Shown here piece by piece: positions 36,430 to 48,672 of a stretch of DNA of 64,000 nucleotides. This DNA is from Glomus cerebriforme. Its lineage: Eukaryota > Glomeromycota > Glomeromycetes > Glomerales > Glomeraceae. The notes under the pieces were generated by a model that had not been told where the DNA came from, searched no databases, and saw nothing but the letters and a program-made list of their open reading frames with translations. The stretch spans positions 165,861 through 229,860 of the forward strand of contig QKYT01000118.1 in NCBI GenBank assembly GCA_003550305.1, in the 5' to 3' direction. Position 1 is the first letter of the stretch. Each line of letters begins with the position of its first letter. The position numbers and the translations under genes are program-made.

Positions 36430-37729
36430 AAAATTATTTATTGTATTATTAATTATGAATTTTTAAATTAACCAAAAAAAAAAAAAATAATAATAAATAA
36501 CTTCATTATAGATGAATTTATTATGCCAACCTTTTTTTTTTCTGTCAACAAATCAAGAACACATGTAAATGTCAGTTTCCGTTGAACATAATATGAATAT
36601 CAACATGATACTATTTCTTTAAAGATAAGAGATTATGCAACTTTAATTGTGGATAAGGTTATTATGCTAGACCTTTCAGCCATTTTAAAAGAATTGTATT
36701 AAAATATTTTTATTATCATAAAAAGATAAATAGAAAAATCTTGCAAATGGTACCATATATCATATCAAAATATCACGGGTCAAGAGCGATACATATCCCT
36801 GTGTTACTGGGATTTTCCAATAATATTTATGATATGTTTACACAATCTTAGATCTGATATGTGATCATGGGAAAATGCTGTTTTGTATCACGTGATATGG
36901 AATTATGTTGAAATGGAAATAATCTAAGGAAATAAAATTGCAAACTAATACCCAAAGAGGAACTGTCAATAGAAGTATTAGAAAGATCAATTGTCAAATA
37001 TCTTTTCATTTCATTGTATCATATTAGTTTGAAAGTGTGATAGAAAAATATAATAAAAAAAAAATCAAAACTTTTTATATTATCATTAAAATAAGGTCAA
37101 TAATCAGCCATGACGTGTGAATTTCTATGCTAACGAATCATTTCTATTTTTCTTGCTCTTTTCATGTTTATTGATCTACACTTAAAACTTTAATTACATT
37201 TGTAAACAGCAAATTCACAACAAAAAATACTAAAATTATAAAATTGTTCGCCAGGGACATATTAACCTAAAACGGTAAAACATTTGAAGTCTATAGCTTT
37301 AAGTCGTGACCTCTTTGACCTCCTATGAAAAAAAAATTTTTTTTTAAAGTAGATATGCTAAAATTACGTGATAACAAATGTTGATCCGATCAAAGCAATC
37401 TGCATTTGAAAATTCGTGTTACAATTAATTTCTTTTTTAATAAAAATACAAACAGAAGTTTTTCATTTTAACTTCATTATTTAACTTAATTACTTAAAGG
37501 TATGTTCCAGTACGAATCTACGAAACAAAGATTTATTATAATGGCAGTTTTGTGCTCACAATAATAAAATTATTTACAGTAAACCTTCTTATCGAAAAAT
37601 CAAAAAGGTTCGTGTTCATTAACGTTATCTAAAGGAATCATCAATCACCGACTTTTTTTTGTTCAAAATGTATTCTTTCAATCAAAAAAAAATTTTTTTA
37701 TTTAGTCTCGCTTTTTAGTATTACACTAA
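36430..37729. other. Intergenic region, 1.3 kb
   Basis: 3' flank of LYS2 and promoter side of the next gene. Around 36765-36900 words built on TATCACG occur on both strands (TATCACGGGTC, TATCACGTGATA), hinting at a decayed inverted repeat that I cannot delimit. No gene seen. Confidence 0.4.
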
Positions 37730-40700
37730 ATGAATATCAACAATGATAATTTATCGGATAAGGAAAAATTTTTGGATACAAATACTAAATCAGTACTGAA
37801 ACAGAATCAATGGACTTTAGATGATTTAAAAAATGATATTAATTCTGTTGATAAGAGTCCATACTCTTCAACTGGAAGTTTGGTTCTCCCTCCATCTTTA
37901 AATAATCAAGACGAATTATTAATTGGTAACGATAATAGTATTTCGGGAATTCGATCAAATATATCTTCTTCAAAACGCAGAGGAAGTTTTGTATTGTCGG
38001 ATTCAGAATCAAATCATTCATCAACATTATCAACACAATCAAATACAAGAAGAAGAGCACTTTCTACGACTTCAAGACCAAAAGATAGATTTTCAATGCT
38101 TGAATTTGGATCCTCCAGAATAGATGATACTGGTAAATTATTTTCACCAACAAGACATAGTATGGCGTTTGATAATGGATTTAATATAAACAATAGAGTG
38201 TTAAGGAATTCATTAGAAGATCGTGAATGGACTATAGATCGAGAAAGAATTGGTAATGCTGGTAAAGGCTTCGGAAATTTGATTAATGATGAAGGTGGAA
38301 AAGGTATTTTTTAAAAAAATAAATAAATAAATAAAATATTTTTATGTTTGAATAGTAACTAATAAAATATTTTTTAAAATTTACAAAAGAATCTATTGCT
38401 GATTTAATTGCTGATGTAAAAGATGAGGAAGCAGTTAAATTAGCATTAATTACTCAAAAACATGCAGGCCAAAAAAATCGAATACACAATACTGAAACTG
38501 ATATCGAAAAGATAATTGCACAAAAAGATGGTAAAGAAATTTTTATTAAGTATGAAAATTTTTTCTAATATTTTATTTTGTTAATTCTTGCTTTTTATTA
38601 GGAAGTATCCCTTCGGAAACAACTTTGACTAATTCCAAAATGTGTAAACAATTCCTTGAAAATAAATATCATGTATTATTCAAAATAATTAATAATAATG
38701 AAGTATATAATCCTCTGACAATTGTTAAAAATCGAAAAAAAGATATGACATGTGAAGAGTCAGATTATAATCTAGGATCAAGTGAAAAATTTAATGGAGG
38801 AAACAGTAATAGAATAATTTCTAATAGAACAAAATCACGTGGATCTTTACCACGCCGCAAATCGAGTATATGGGATGTATCACATATGGAAATAATAAAG
38901 GATTATGAACAAAGAAATAAATTTGTTAACAATTATGGATTTAATGAAAATTTTAACAATAAAGATCCAATATTTAAAGTGGAATCTGAATCTGATGAAA
39001 TTAAAAAACGACAGAAACAACTTCACTTATCACAGATGTTTAACCCAGAAATACAGATAATGAGTCCATTGGAGGAAAGGGAGGAAGAGGGAAGTAGTGG
39101 TGGAAAGTTGAAGAGAGAAAAAACCTCTAAATCTTTGAGTTCTAATAGTATAAAATCTACATTACAAGGAAAGGAAGATTCTAATAGTAAGCCAAAAAAA
39201 TGGTCAATACATTTATTCAAGCGAAAAGACAAGAAACATAAAAATGAATCAATTTCATCTGATGTCGGAACTATACAAGTACCTGACCATTTTTTGGGAT
39301 CACATACGAATGCAAAAAATATGTCCGAATCATCTTCAGGTGATCAAACTCCCCGTAGCTCATTGGAAGATTCAACACGACAAATAATTCCTGAAGATAT
39401 AGCACATAATAATGAGAGAATGCACTATGAGTCAGGAAGTAAATATGAAAAATATGTTCAAAGAGTGCCTGAAGAAAAGAATCGAGCTCCTGTTGATGAC
39501 CGGATGGATCGATACAACTCGTTGGACACTTCTATTGACCATAGTAATAATTCATCAACCAGAAATTCTGTGGACCTTGGATCGGTAAAAAAGATTAAGC
39601 CAAGTTTTGATTAAATTATAATTTTATTAACTATTTTTATTAATTAATATTTTTATCCTATTAAATAATTGAATTAGGATGTGGCAGTAGATGATCAGGT
39701 AGTTTACTATCTTTCAAGGCGAAATACTGCAGAATCTTTAAATATAGAAGATAATTATGATAGATTTAAATTTCTTGGGTATGAACAAAATGAAGGTAAT
39801 CGCACAAATCATTTATTGAATGAGAACAAACCAGAATCTAGCGAATCAGAAGGTAAGTAAATCAGCAAATGACTTTTTATTAGTTAACTTTTAACATTAA
39901 TAAAATTTCAAATTCTAGAAGAATATGAAGACGAGAATGTCAATGGACTTGTGGGAGAAACTGTGTCGGTTAATCTTGATATACTACCACAAGAACTTAT
40001 TGATTTAGTGCTCGTTTATCAAGAGCAAGGCATTGTTGATCGTAATGTCGATAATGGACACTATGGTATGTTTAATATATAATAAAAAAAAAACTTTTTA
40101 TATATTAATACTAACTTGTTGCGTTATAGCTGAGCTGGATGTTGGATTAAATGAAAATTTTAAATTTCATAAATTAATCAGCTATGGGGGTAATTATATT
40201 AATAAATAATTATACATTTATTATTTTTGATATATGACTTTATTCTGTCATTTAATTTATTATTATAGTTGATTTGTTGGATCTTCAGGTATCCCTTGTA
40301 TGTGATAATGCAGAGGACACCAAAAGGTATTTTGATTTTTGTTTTTTGAAATATGAAGTATTCATTAACATTAAGTTTTTTTGACAAATATTTTAGTTTA
40401 AATCAACAAGATGTGGATGAAATAATCAAAGGATGTGACGAACTTATTGAAGAAGCAACTAAATTGTTAGAAGCTAATGAGGTAATTTTGCGTAGACGTA
40501 TTTATTGTTTGATTACAAAAATTATAACTAATTCATATTCAATTTATAGATATTTTTGGCCGAGAGAAAAGATATTATTGAGAATAATAATTACGTATCA
40601 AACAAATCTTATATATTTGAATCCCTTGTGATGAATTTACCAAATACGTCAACATCTTCCTTTAGTATTGATCAGCAATCAATTATAGCAGAATATAAAT

Positions 40701-41335
40701 TGAACATTGAAGAAGGAATCAAATTATTAAATAATAAGCTTATCAATATTGAAGATATAGTAAATAAACTAGAAGAGCAACACGTTAGGTAATTAATAGA
40801 TTGTTTTAATTGAATGATTTTATTAACTTTGTTAACTATTATGCTATATAGTTTTACAGAGGAAATGGAAACTACGTTGAATAAAATCGAAAAGATGACA
40901 TTAGATGTTAATAATGATTATTTTCATGATGTATGTGATTTATTATCTAGTTTTTTTTTGCATCAACAATATAAATAATAATATTATTATTATATTATTA
41001 TATTATTGCAAAAATTTTTTAGTTGAAAATCCTTGAAGATGAAATTCATCTTTTAATAGCTGAAAGAGAAAAACTACCATGGTTAGACGTATTTTATTTG
41101 ATGATGAGTTATGTTATAACAGGTAAATACAATTAATAAATATATTAAAAAATTTTAATATATAAATTTAAATTTTATTTATATCTAACTTCAAATTTTT
41201 TTTTTTTGCTTATTAGCCATTATGATTATGTATTGGTTTATCGTTGCTTGCTTTAAATTATTTAAGAAAATATTGTTAGTTCCTTGTAGAATGGTAAAGA
41301 TATTTTCCTCATTGAATTCTTCTATTAATGCATAA
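37730..41335 (+). CDS. 919-residue coiled-coil protein with C-terminal membrane anchor
   Basis: Twelve exons: 37730-38303, 38390-38530, 38602-39584, 39678-39852, 39919-40065, 40130-40189, 40269-40326, 40397-40481, 40550-40788, 40852-40930, 41023-41122 and 41217-41335. All joins keep frame. Residues 1-600 are polar and disordered, with many Ser-Arg clusters (RRGSFVLSD, RRKSSIWDV), likely kinase targets. Residues about 650-865 are acidic helices with coiled-coil character (DEIIKGCDELIEEATKLL, NIEDIVNKLEEQHVR). A single hydrophobic segment lies at about 868-900 (FYLMMSYVITAIMIMYWF), followed by a short basic tail ending SSINA. This is the design of a tail-anchored or single-pass protein of the nuclear envelope or ER. 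I do not recognise the family. The C-terminus lacks the PPP motif of animal KASH peptides. Confidence 0.75.
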
Positions 41336-41785
41336 ATCACTTTTGGAAAGGATTTTTAATATTATTATCAAGTGGATTTTTACTTGGTGATTTTCTTTTG
41401 TATTATAAACTTTATAAGTTTTAAGTTTCATTGTATAATTTAATTTTTTTTATTTTGCATTGATTTCTATTGCATAATTATATAGTCTTGATTTTTATCC
41501 CAGTCATTTATGTTATATTAGTATTATTGTGTATTGTATTAAATCTATTTTACTTTCTTCATTCCATTATTCATACATAATTACATTAAAAAATCAATTT
41601 TTATAATTTTATATAAATTATATAAATAAGAAGTGTTATTATCTATATACAAATAATTATTTAATGTGATAATTAGTTAATATAAAAATACAAATAAAAT
41701 ATATATCCAGTATTTAATACAAACTAATCTAATCTATTTAAAATTGTTCATTTAAATTTCCTTTAAATTTTATAATTTTAAAGGT
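41336..41785. other. Shared 3' region of convergent genes
   Basis: 450 bp between the plus-strand membrane protein gene and the minus-strand T1/BTB paralogue 3. AT-rich. No gene seen. Confidence 0.45.
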
Positions 41786-42742
41786 TCATTCCTGAGCATT
41801 TAAAGAACTATTGTTCAAAACATCATCTCTATTAAATTGATAATTAATATTTAAAATAATATCATAAAATTTTTCTCTAGGACCATAGATTTTATGATTT
41901 AATTCCCAAGTAACTTCAGGTATATTCCGATGTAAATATTTCCCGATCTCTTCACCAAATTGATCTAAAAGAAAATATCCCAGTTTACCAAAAGGTAATA
42001 AACTTTTTAACAACATTCTGGTTAAATGATCATTCTTTGGTTTTAAATTAACAGATGTTATACCATTTGATATTAAATTCTCGTGAGAAAATGTTAAGGT
42101 TAAAACTGTATTAAATCTTTGTAAGTTTGTATCTGACAATATTGTACAAATTTCTATTATTGATTGTCGTAATACTAACATAAAATCATCTAATTTTGTT
42201 GAAACTAATTTTGTTATTGGTGAAACTTTGATGGGTGGTGCTGATAATTCATTGCTATCATTTGAAGTATGCGAAGATGGAATTTGAAAATAATCAAATT
42301 CTTCCTCTAATTCTTCTCTGGATATATGTTCCGAGCCTATGATTAATCAATTAGTTTATTTAAAAAAATAATTTTAAATTCTGTTAACTTACCAGGTTCA
42401 GGCCAAACAATTTTATTTCTACGATAAAATTGTAAAATATAACGAAATAATCTACCATCTCTATCAATAAAATACTCATTTTCGTTAGTAGGATGCAGTA
42501 AAGCTTTGTTGCGTTCTTGAAACATTGTGCCAAGTAATGTTGATGGATATGCTGTTAAAGTCGACCTATAAGTTTCATACTAGCGAATGAAAAAAAAGTA
42601 AAAAAGATTAATTAATCTAAATTTAAGTCGTTTCATTTTAGATTTAATTCCGTACCTTAATACCGCCCACGTTTAAAATTATTCGTTCTGACGATTCTGG
42701 AGCACAATGATAATGTTGTTTTGATGAATTTCTTCTATTCAT
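41786..42742 (-). CDS. T1-type BTB (KCTD-like) protein, paralogue 3
   Basis: Three exons: 42742-42656, 42579-42393 and 42336-41786, giving 274 residues. The T1 domain reads ERIILNVGGIK, then YETYRSTLTAYPSTLLGTMF and EYFIDRDGRLFRYILQFYRR. Intron positions and phases match paralogues 1 and 2 exactly, about 21 kb away on the same strand. The second exon is closest to paralogue 2 (both contain GTMF-ERNK-LLHP). The C-terminal region keeps LDQFGEEIGKYL and a WELN motif but ends DDVLNNSSLNAQE, so the paired cysteines of the other two (NNCC) are replaced. The role is not known. Confidence 0.85.
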
Positions 42743-43835
42743 TTTGATTTTATGCGTTGTTAAAATTATAGTTGTACTTGTAATTAGATACAATATATTT
42801 GTAAAATGAAAACAGAAAATTTGATCAGCCCTCTTTATATAGGTATTTTCTACCCGATAATCGGGATAAATATTAATATTTATTTATTAATAAATATGAA
42901 GTTGTAAATCAAAGGTCTAATCTTATTGGTTCTCTCAAATGATTTTTGTTAGGAGGCGTTAACCGGTTTGGGAGACTGCGGCATGTTCACATTTAATTGT
43001 GGAGGAGATTTACTTTCATTGTAATTTATTTTAAAAAGGAAATTCAAAAATCTTGGCAAATCCATATGACGTTTTGTGATATTCCGTGTAATATTCATCA
43101 AGAAATATTAAATATTTGTAATAAAAAAACCCCTATTGCAGATATCTATTTTTGTAGAAATAGCAATAGCGGTTGAACTAGCAGTTAATTTAATTGGCCA
43201 GATTTGATCTGCATTTTTTAGGCTTTTTAGGTTGTGTCGTCTCAAAGATTTTGTTCATTTATAGCAAAGTATATTTTGTGGTGATCACGATCTTTTGTGA
43301 TTTTATGCGCAGGACGAAAGCGTAGTCGCGTAGACACCGCTTGATAACCTCTTTTACTAGGTTTCAACATCAGCAGGCAATTTACTGTAATTTTTAGTTT
43401 TTCTTTTTTTTTGTTTCTTGTTAGGTGGCTATGTCTAAAACCTTTTTTTTTTTTAGGCGTAGATAGTGGGGGCCTCAGCTACAGTTTTAACCTAGTATAA
43501 TATTATATTTCTAGCAAAGCTTGTAGCGAAATAAAATAAAAGTAGTCGCGTAGACATTTCGTTTGTTAATAATAAAATTAATTTGTTTTACAATGCAAAT
43601 GATATTGAATGATTTTATTAATTTTTAGCAGTAGAAACAAAATGCAAAATAAATAATTATATATATAAGAGAATGTATGATGAAATAATGAAAATAAATT
43701 ATTTTTCTTTTTGGCAAAGTTTTTGCCCAAGTTTTGCCTGAAATAATAAATAAAAAACTATACACAGTGATTTAAATTAAAAAAATGAAATGTAAAAAAT
43801 GGATAAAATATAATATAATAATTTTTTTTTTTGAT
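42743..43835. other. Intergenic region with a small repeated word
   Basis: Promoter side of T1/BTB paralogue 3 and 3' flank of the kinesin gene. The 14-mer GTAGTCGCGTAGAC occurs at about 43323 and again at about 43546, roughly 220 bp apart, in otherwise AT-rich DNA. No gene seen. Confidence 0.45.
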
Positions 43836-46800
43836 TTAGAAGCACATAAATTTGCTTTTCTTAGCCATAAGTTCTTCCATACGACTTTCAAGTTGTCGTT
43901 TAGATCTTTCAGCTTGTTCTTTGGCCTTTCTTTCTTCTAACAAAACATTCTCAATTACTTTCTTTTCTTGTTGAACTGAGGATTTAGCATGTTCATATTG
44001 TGCTGCTGCATCTTCCAATTGCATCTTCAAACTCTTCATTTGATTTACCAGATCCGATTTTTCGCGTTGTAAAACTTGTAATTGTTGTTTAGCAATGCGT
44101 AGATTTGACTCTGCATCATTAAGAGAAATCTCTAAAGTGTCTACAAGTTGACGATTTTGTAAATTATCTCCTTCCAATTTTGCAATTCTTTTATTGAGTT
44201 TTTCCACTGTAGGATCATCCGGTCCAGTTCGAGAATCCGGTCTCGGTGGAAGCGGTATTTTTGGTGGAGGAGTAGTAGGCGGTGCACCTGGAGATGGCGG
44301 AGGATTAGGTAGATGGGCGATCGGTACACGTGGTAAAGGTTGATTTGGTGGTGGTGTAAGTGGTAATGCACGAACTGCACTTTTTCTTAAATCTATAGAA
44401 CTATTCGGAGTCGTTTGATTTGTACGGTATCCACCAACTGCATCAAGATCTGCGGCAATTGGCGTACTGAAACGATTTGAACCTTCTTCTGCTTGTCTTT
44501 CGAGTTCGCTAATCTTATCTTGAAGAGTTTTAATAAGATTATTTTGTTGAGCAATAGTAGATTCTTGTTGGTAAAATTTGATTTGTGTTGGATTATTCAC
44601 CATTTTTAATGTACGTGGTGTTGATGGTTGAGATACATATCCTGAATCAAGTGAATCTCTAATTGTATCTGTTATAAGAGTTTGTGAACCACTAAGCTCT
44701 TTTTCAAGCTGTTCATTTATTTTTCTGAGTTTTACAATTTCTGAATTATCTTCTTTAGCTTTTTGTTTCGCTTGAAAAATTTCTTTTTCAAGTGATACTA
44801 TTTTCGTATTCAATTCAGCAAGATGTGAGGCAGTTTTATTTCCACTACGACCGGACATTTGCAATTGTTGCATCAAGGATTCTATCTTCTGATCAAGTTT
44901 TTGATGTTCTTCAAATGATGATTCTTTTGCTTGTTCTAATACTCTTTTTTCACCTTCAAGTTCTTGAATCTTGATTTTCAAGGAATCAACTGAAGAATCA
45001 TTATTCGCATTCTCTAATGTCTTTATTCTTTCGATTAAAGATGAAGCACGAAGTTCGGCTTCAGCAATTTTATTATTTAGATCGTCATTTGTCTGCCGTA
45101 AGCTTTCATTTGCAGCAGCAAGTTTTGCAAGAGACGGATTTGAAACGTCCAATGTATTTACAGATTGTGTATTTTTGGTTGCTTCTAAAGCGTTTTCTAA
45201 CTCAGATATTCGCTCTTTCATTTTAATTTCGTTATCTTCTTGCTTTGTAGCAGTATCAGCGAATTCTTCGGCTAAAGATTCAAGATCCTTATGAAGTTGT
45301 TCAATTTGTTGAGCAAGTTCATCATTTATTACAATTTGATTTTTATTTTCATTTTGAAGCTCGCTTACTTTCTCTTGAAGCGTATCTGCGCGTGTTTGTT
45401 GTGCACGTGCTTCTTCTTGAACTTTGTTCAATTCATTTGTAAGATCTTCAACCACATTTTCATCAATATTTGAATAGCTCTGCAACAAAGAGTCATCATG
45501 AACTTCATTAATTTCATTTTGTAACGAGGAACATTTTTCTTTTAATGTTTCAATTTCTGAATTTGCTTCAGCAAGTTTGGAGATATGGTCATCACGTTGT
45601 TCTTCAGCTTCTTGAAGTTGAGATTCCAGAACGTCAATAAGATCTGTTTGTTGACTTTCATGATTTTTAGCTTCTTCAAGATCAGTTTTCAATTGTTTTA
45701 TTTGATTATTTTTGTCAATTTCAGATGCTTTTGAATTTTCGATTTCAGCTTTCGTCTTTTCAATTATAGCTTCCAATTCAACATATTTCGAATTTTTATC
45801 TGAAAGAGCTATCTCTTTTTCTGATAATAAAGCATTACTTTCTTTCAATTTAGTTTCAAGTTCGCTGACTTTTTGAGCATATTTTTCATCTGATTCTTTT
45901 GCGTCATTAAGTTGAACATTTAAAGCAGCAAGTTTTTCTTCAAGACTTTCAATTGTCTCTTGATCTACCATTGAAGATCCTTTGACTTGTTCAAGTTGAG
46001 ACTGAAGATCTGAAACTTTATTTTCAAGTGCGGATATAGCTTCTTTCTTTTCAATCTCTTTTGTTTCAAGCATTTTTGTTAATTCGTTGACACGGTCAAG
46101 ATGTTGATCTCGTTCTTTCTCAGTAATATTTATCTTATTTTCAATTTCAGATAAAAATTTATTTCGGGCTTCCATTTCCATCTTTAAATTTGTCAATTCA
46201 GTTTTTAAGTCATTCGTATTGTTATCACTGGTTTCCCCTGCTGCTTTTAATATCTCTACCTCATGTTCCAATGATCTTTTCTTTTTCTCCTCCTCGTCTT
46301 GTTGTTGTTTAGTCGCGTTTAACATATTTGACAATTCTTCAAGTTTTTTTGCATTATCAGCATTTTCTTCCTTTTCTTTTATTATTTCTTCTCGAACATT
46401 CTTTAATTCACTCTCAAGAGCTACCACAAGTTCTTTTTGAGCAGCAAAATCTTCTTTCATGCTTTCCAATTCTTTAATTGTTGTATCTTTGGCACTTCGA
46501 GTTTCTTCAAGTTGAGATTTTAATTGTTCAATATTAGATTTCTGTTCTAAATCTAATTCTTTTAACAAATTGATCTCATCTTTCATCATTTGAACTTGCT
46601 CATTTTCCTTTTCTGCTTTTGTGAGCTTAGTTTCTAATTCTTGAATAGTTGATATTAATTGTGACTCTGTTATTTTTAATTCAGCAAGTTCATTTTTCAT
46701 ATTAACAATAACAGGTTCATCTTGTTTTAATTTATTTTCAAGGGTTTCAATATATTGTTTTTGTTCACTTTCTAAATCTCGAAGATCCTTTATTTCTTCA

Positions 46801-48638
46801 AGATTTTCAATCGCTTTTGATTTCATGTCAACAATTTTAGATTGAAGAGAGCTAACTTCGGTTTCAGAATCTTTTAATTTATTCTCAAGTTCAGAAATTT
46901 TCTGTTTTTGCATAGCTTCTGATTCTTTAACAATCGCTAATTCAGATTTTAAAGCATCAATATCTCCTAAATCTTCTTTAGATAATTTGGATTCTAAAAA
47001 CTTAATTCTTTCTTTTTGTGCAATATCTCCTTGATGTAATCGTTGTAAATCTTGTTGAAGTTTAGATTCCTCAGCATTTAATATTCTAAGACGTTCTATT
47101 GCAAGTTTTTCATTTTCTTTTGATTCCTTGAGTTCTTTTCGTACAGTTTCTAATTCCGTATGTAAACTTAAATCTCCATCTGAACCACTTTCTAATTTTA
47201 ATAATTGAGATTGAAGGATTTTCATTTGATGTTGCATTTCGGAATCATGTTTTTTAGCTGTTAATAGTTGAGATTGTAAAACTGTCGCTTCGGATTCTTT
47301 TTCTCGGAGCTTTTGTTGTAACATACCTTTATCAACAAGTTCTCTCTTAAGAATTTCAATTGATTCATATTTTCGTTTAATATCATTATTAAGAATTTCT
47401 AATTGAGATTGTAAAGAAGAAACTAATTCTTGTTCGACCTCTAAATTTTGTATTGTTTCGGATTTATGTGCAAGTTCATTTTGTAAATCTAACAATTTTT
47501 CTTGTAATTTTTTAATATCTCTCTGTGTTGGGTCAATTACATGTAAAAAAGAATTTCTTGGAGTTGGAATATGTTGAGCTTCTTTTGCTTTAATTAATTG
47601 AATTTCAATTTCTTTAGCTTCAGCTTCTAATGCATCAATAGTTTGGTCAACATTTTGTTCTTTATCAGAAATTTTTTTAGGATCAATAAATTGTGAATCA
47701 TTACTTTCAATTTCGATATCTTCTGATATAGTATTTAATTTATTATGTTTATCTTTCAGTGCTTGTCTTTGAGCTTCACGAATTTCTTGTAATTCATCTT
47801 CAAGTCTTCTAATAGTATTTTGATGTTCACCGGATGGAAGTAATAAAGTAGCAATTGTATGACTTTTTGATTCTATATCAGATTGAAGCTTTTCAACTTG
47901 TCGTCTTAAATTTAAGATTTCATCATCTTTTGATGTTTTATCAGTTTCGGAAGAATTTGTAGAACCTTCAAGACGTGCAGCCGTTTCATCGATCTGTTCT
48001 TGTTTTTGTTTCTCTTGAACTTTCACTAGTTCTTGTTCCAATTCCTTAACACGTGATTGTAACTCGATAACTCGTTCATCATCTTTTATATCAGTTATAG
48101 AATCCTTTGGATTTTCAAGAGCATAACGTAATTCTTCTTGAAGTTCATTTATACTTGATTCAATTTTTAGTACTTCATCATGTTTTTTCATAGATCCTTT
48201 TTCACGTTCCGATAAAGTTTCCATTGTTATTCTTTGTTCTTCCTTAAGTTGTTCAACTTCTTCACGTAATCTTTGTACTATTTCAAGTTCATCAACTTCA
48301 CTAGTATTAAAGGAACAATAAGATACACCTTCATTATGTTCATTATGTTCGGATGTCATGACTGACATTACTTCTAATTGAGCTAATGCATCACGTCTTT
48401 TGATTTCTTCTCGAAGTTCTTCAACAATATCTAAAGTTTCACGATAACTTATTTCAAGTCTAGCAAATTCTTGTTTAACAGCATCTAATCCTTGTGCTTT
48501 ATCTTCATGTAATGAAGAAAGTTGTTGAAGTTCATTATGAAGTCTTTGTATTACAAGAAGATGAGCATCATCTTTTTTATCACCATAAATTTCTACAGAA
48601 AAAGATTTTGACCTTTTATGTTTTAAATTATTATTAGA

Positions 48639-48672
<34 letters not shown>

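Noticed and set aside
36765..36900. Possible inverted-repeat element built on TATCACG
   Set aside because: Only short outer words match; the interior does not pair and no target duplication is visible.
37839..38060. 73-codon minus-strand ORF
   Set aside because: Antisense to exon 1 of the 919-residue protein, which has full splice support.
44792..45473. Several plus-strand ORFs (60-107 codons)
   Set aside because: All lie opposite the kinesin coiled-coil exon; such frames arise from the E/K/L-rich codons on the other strand.
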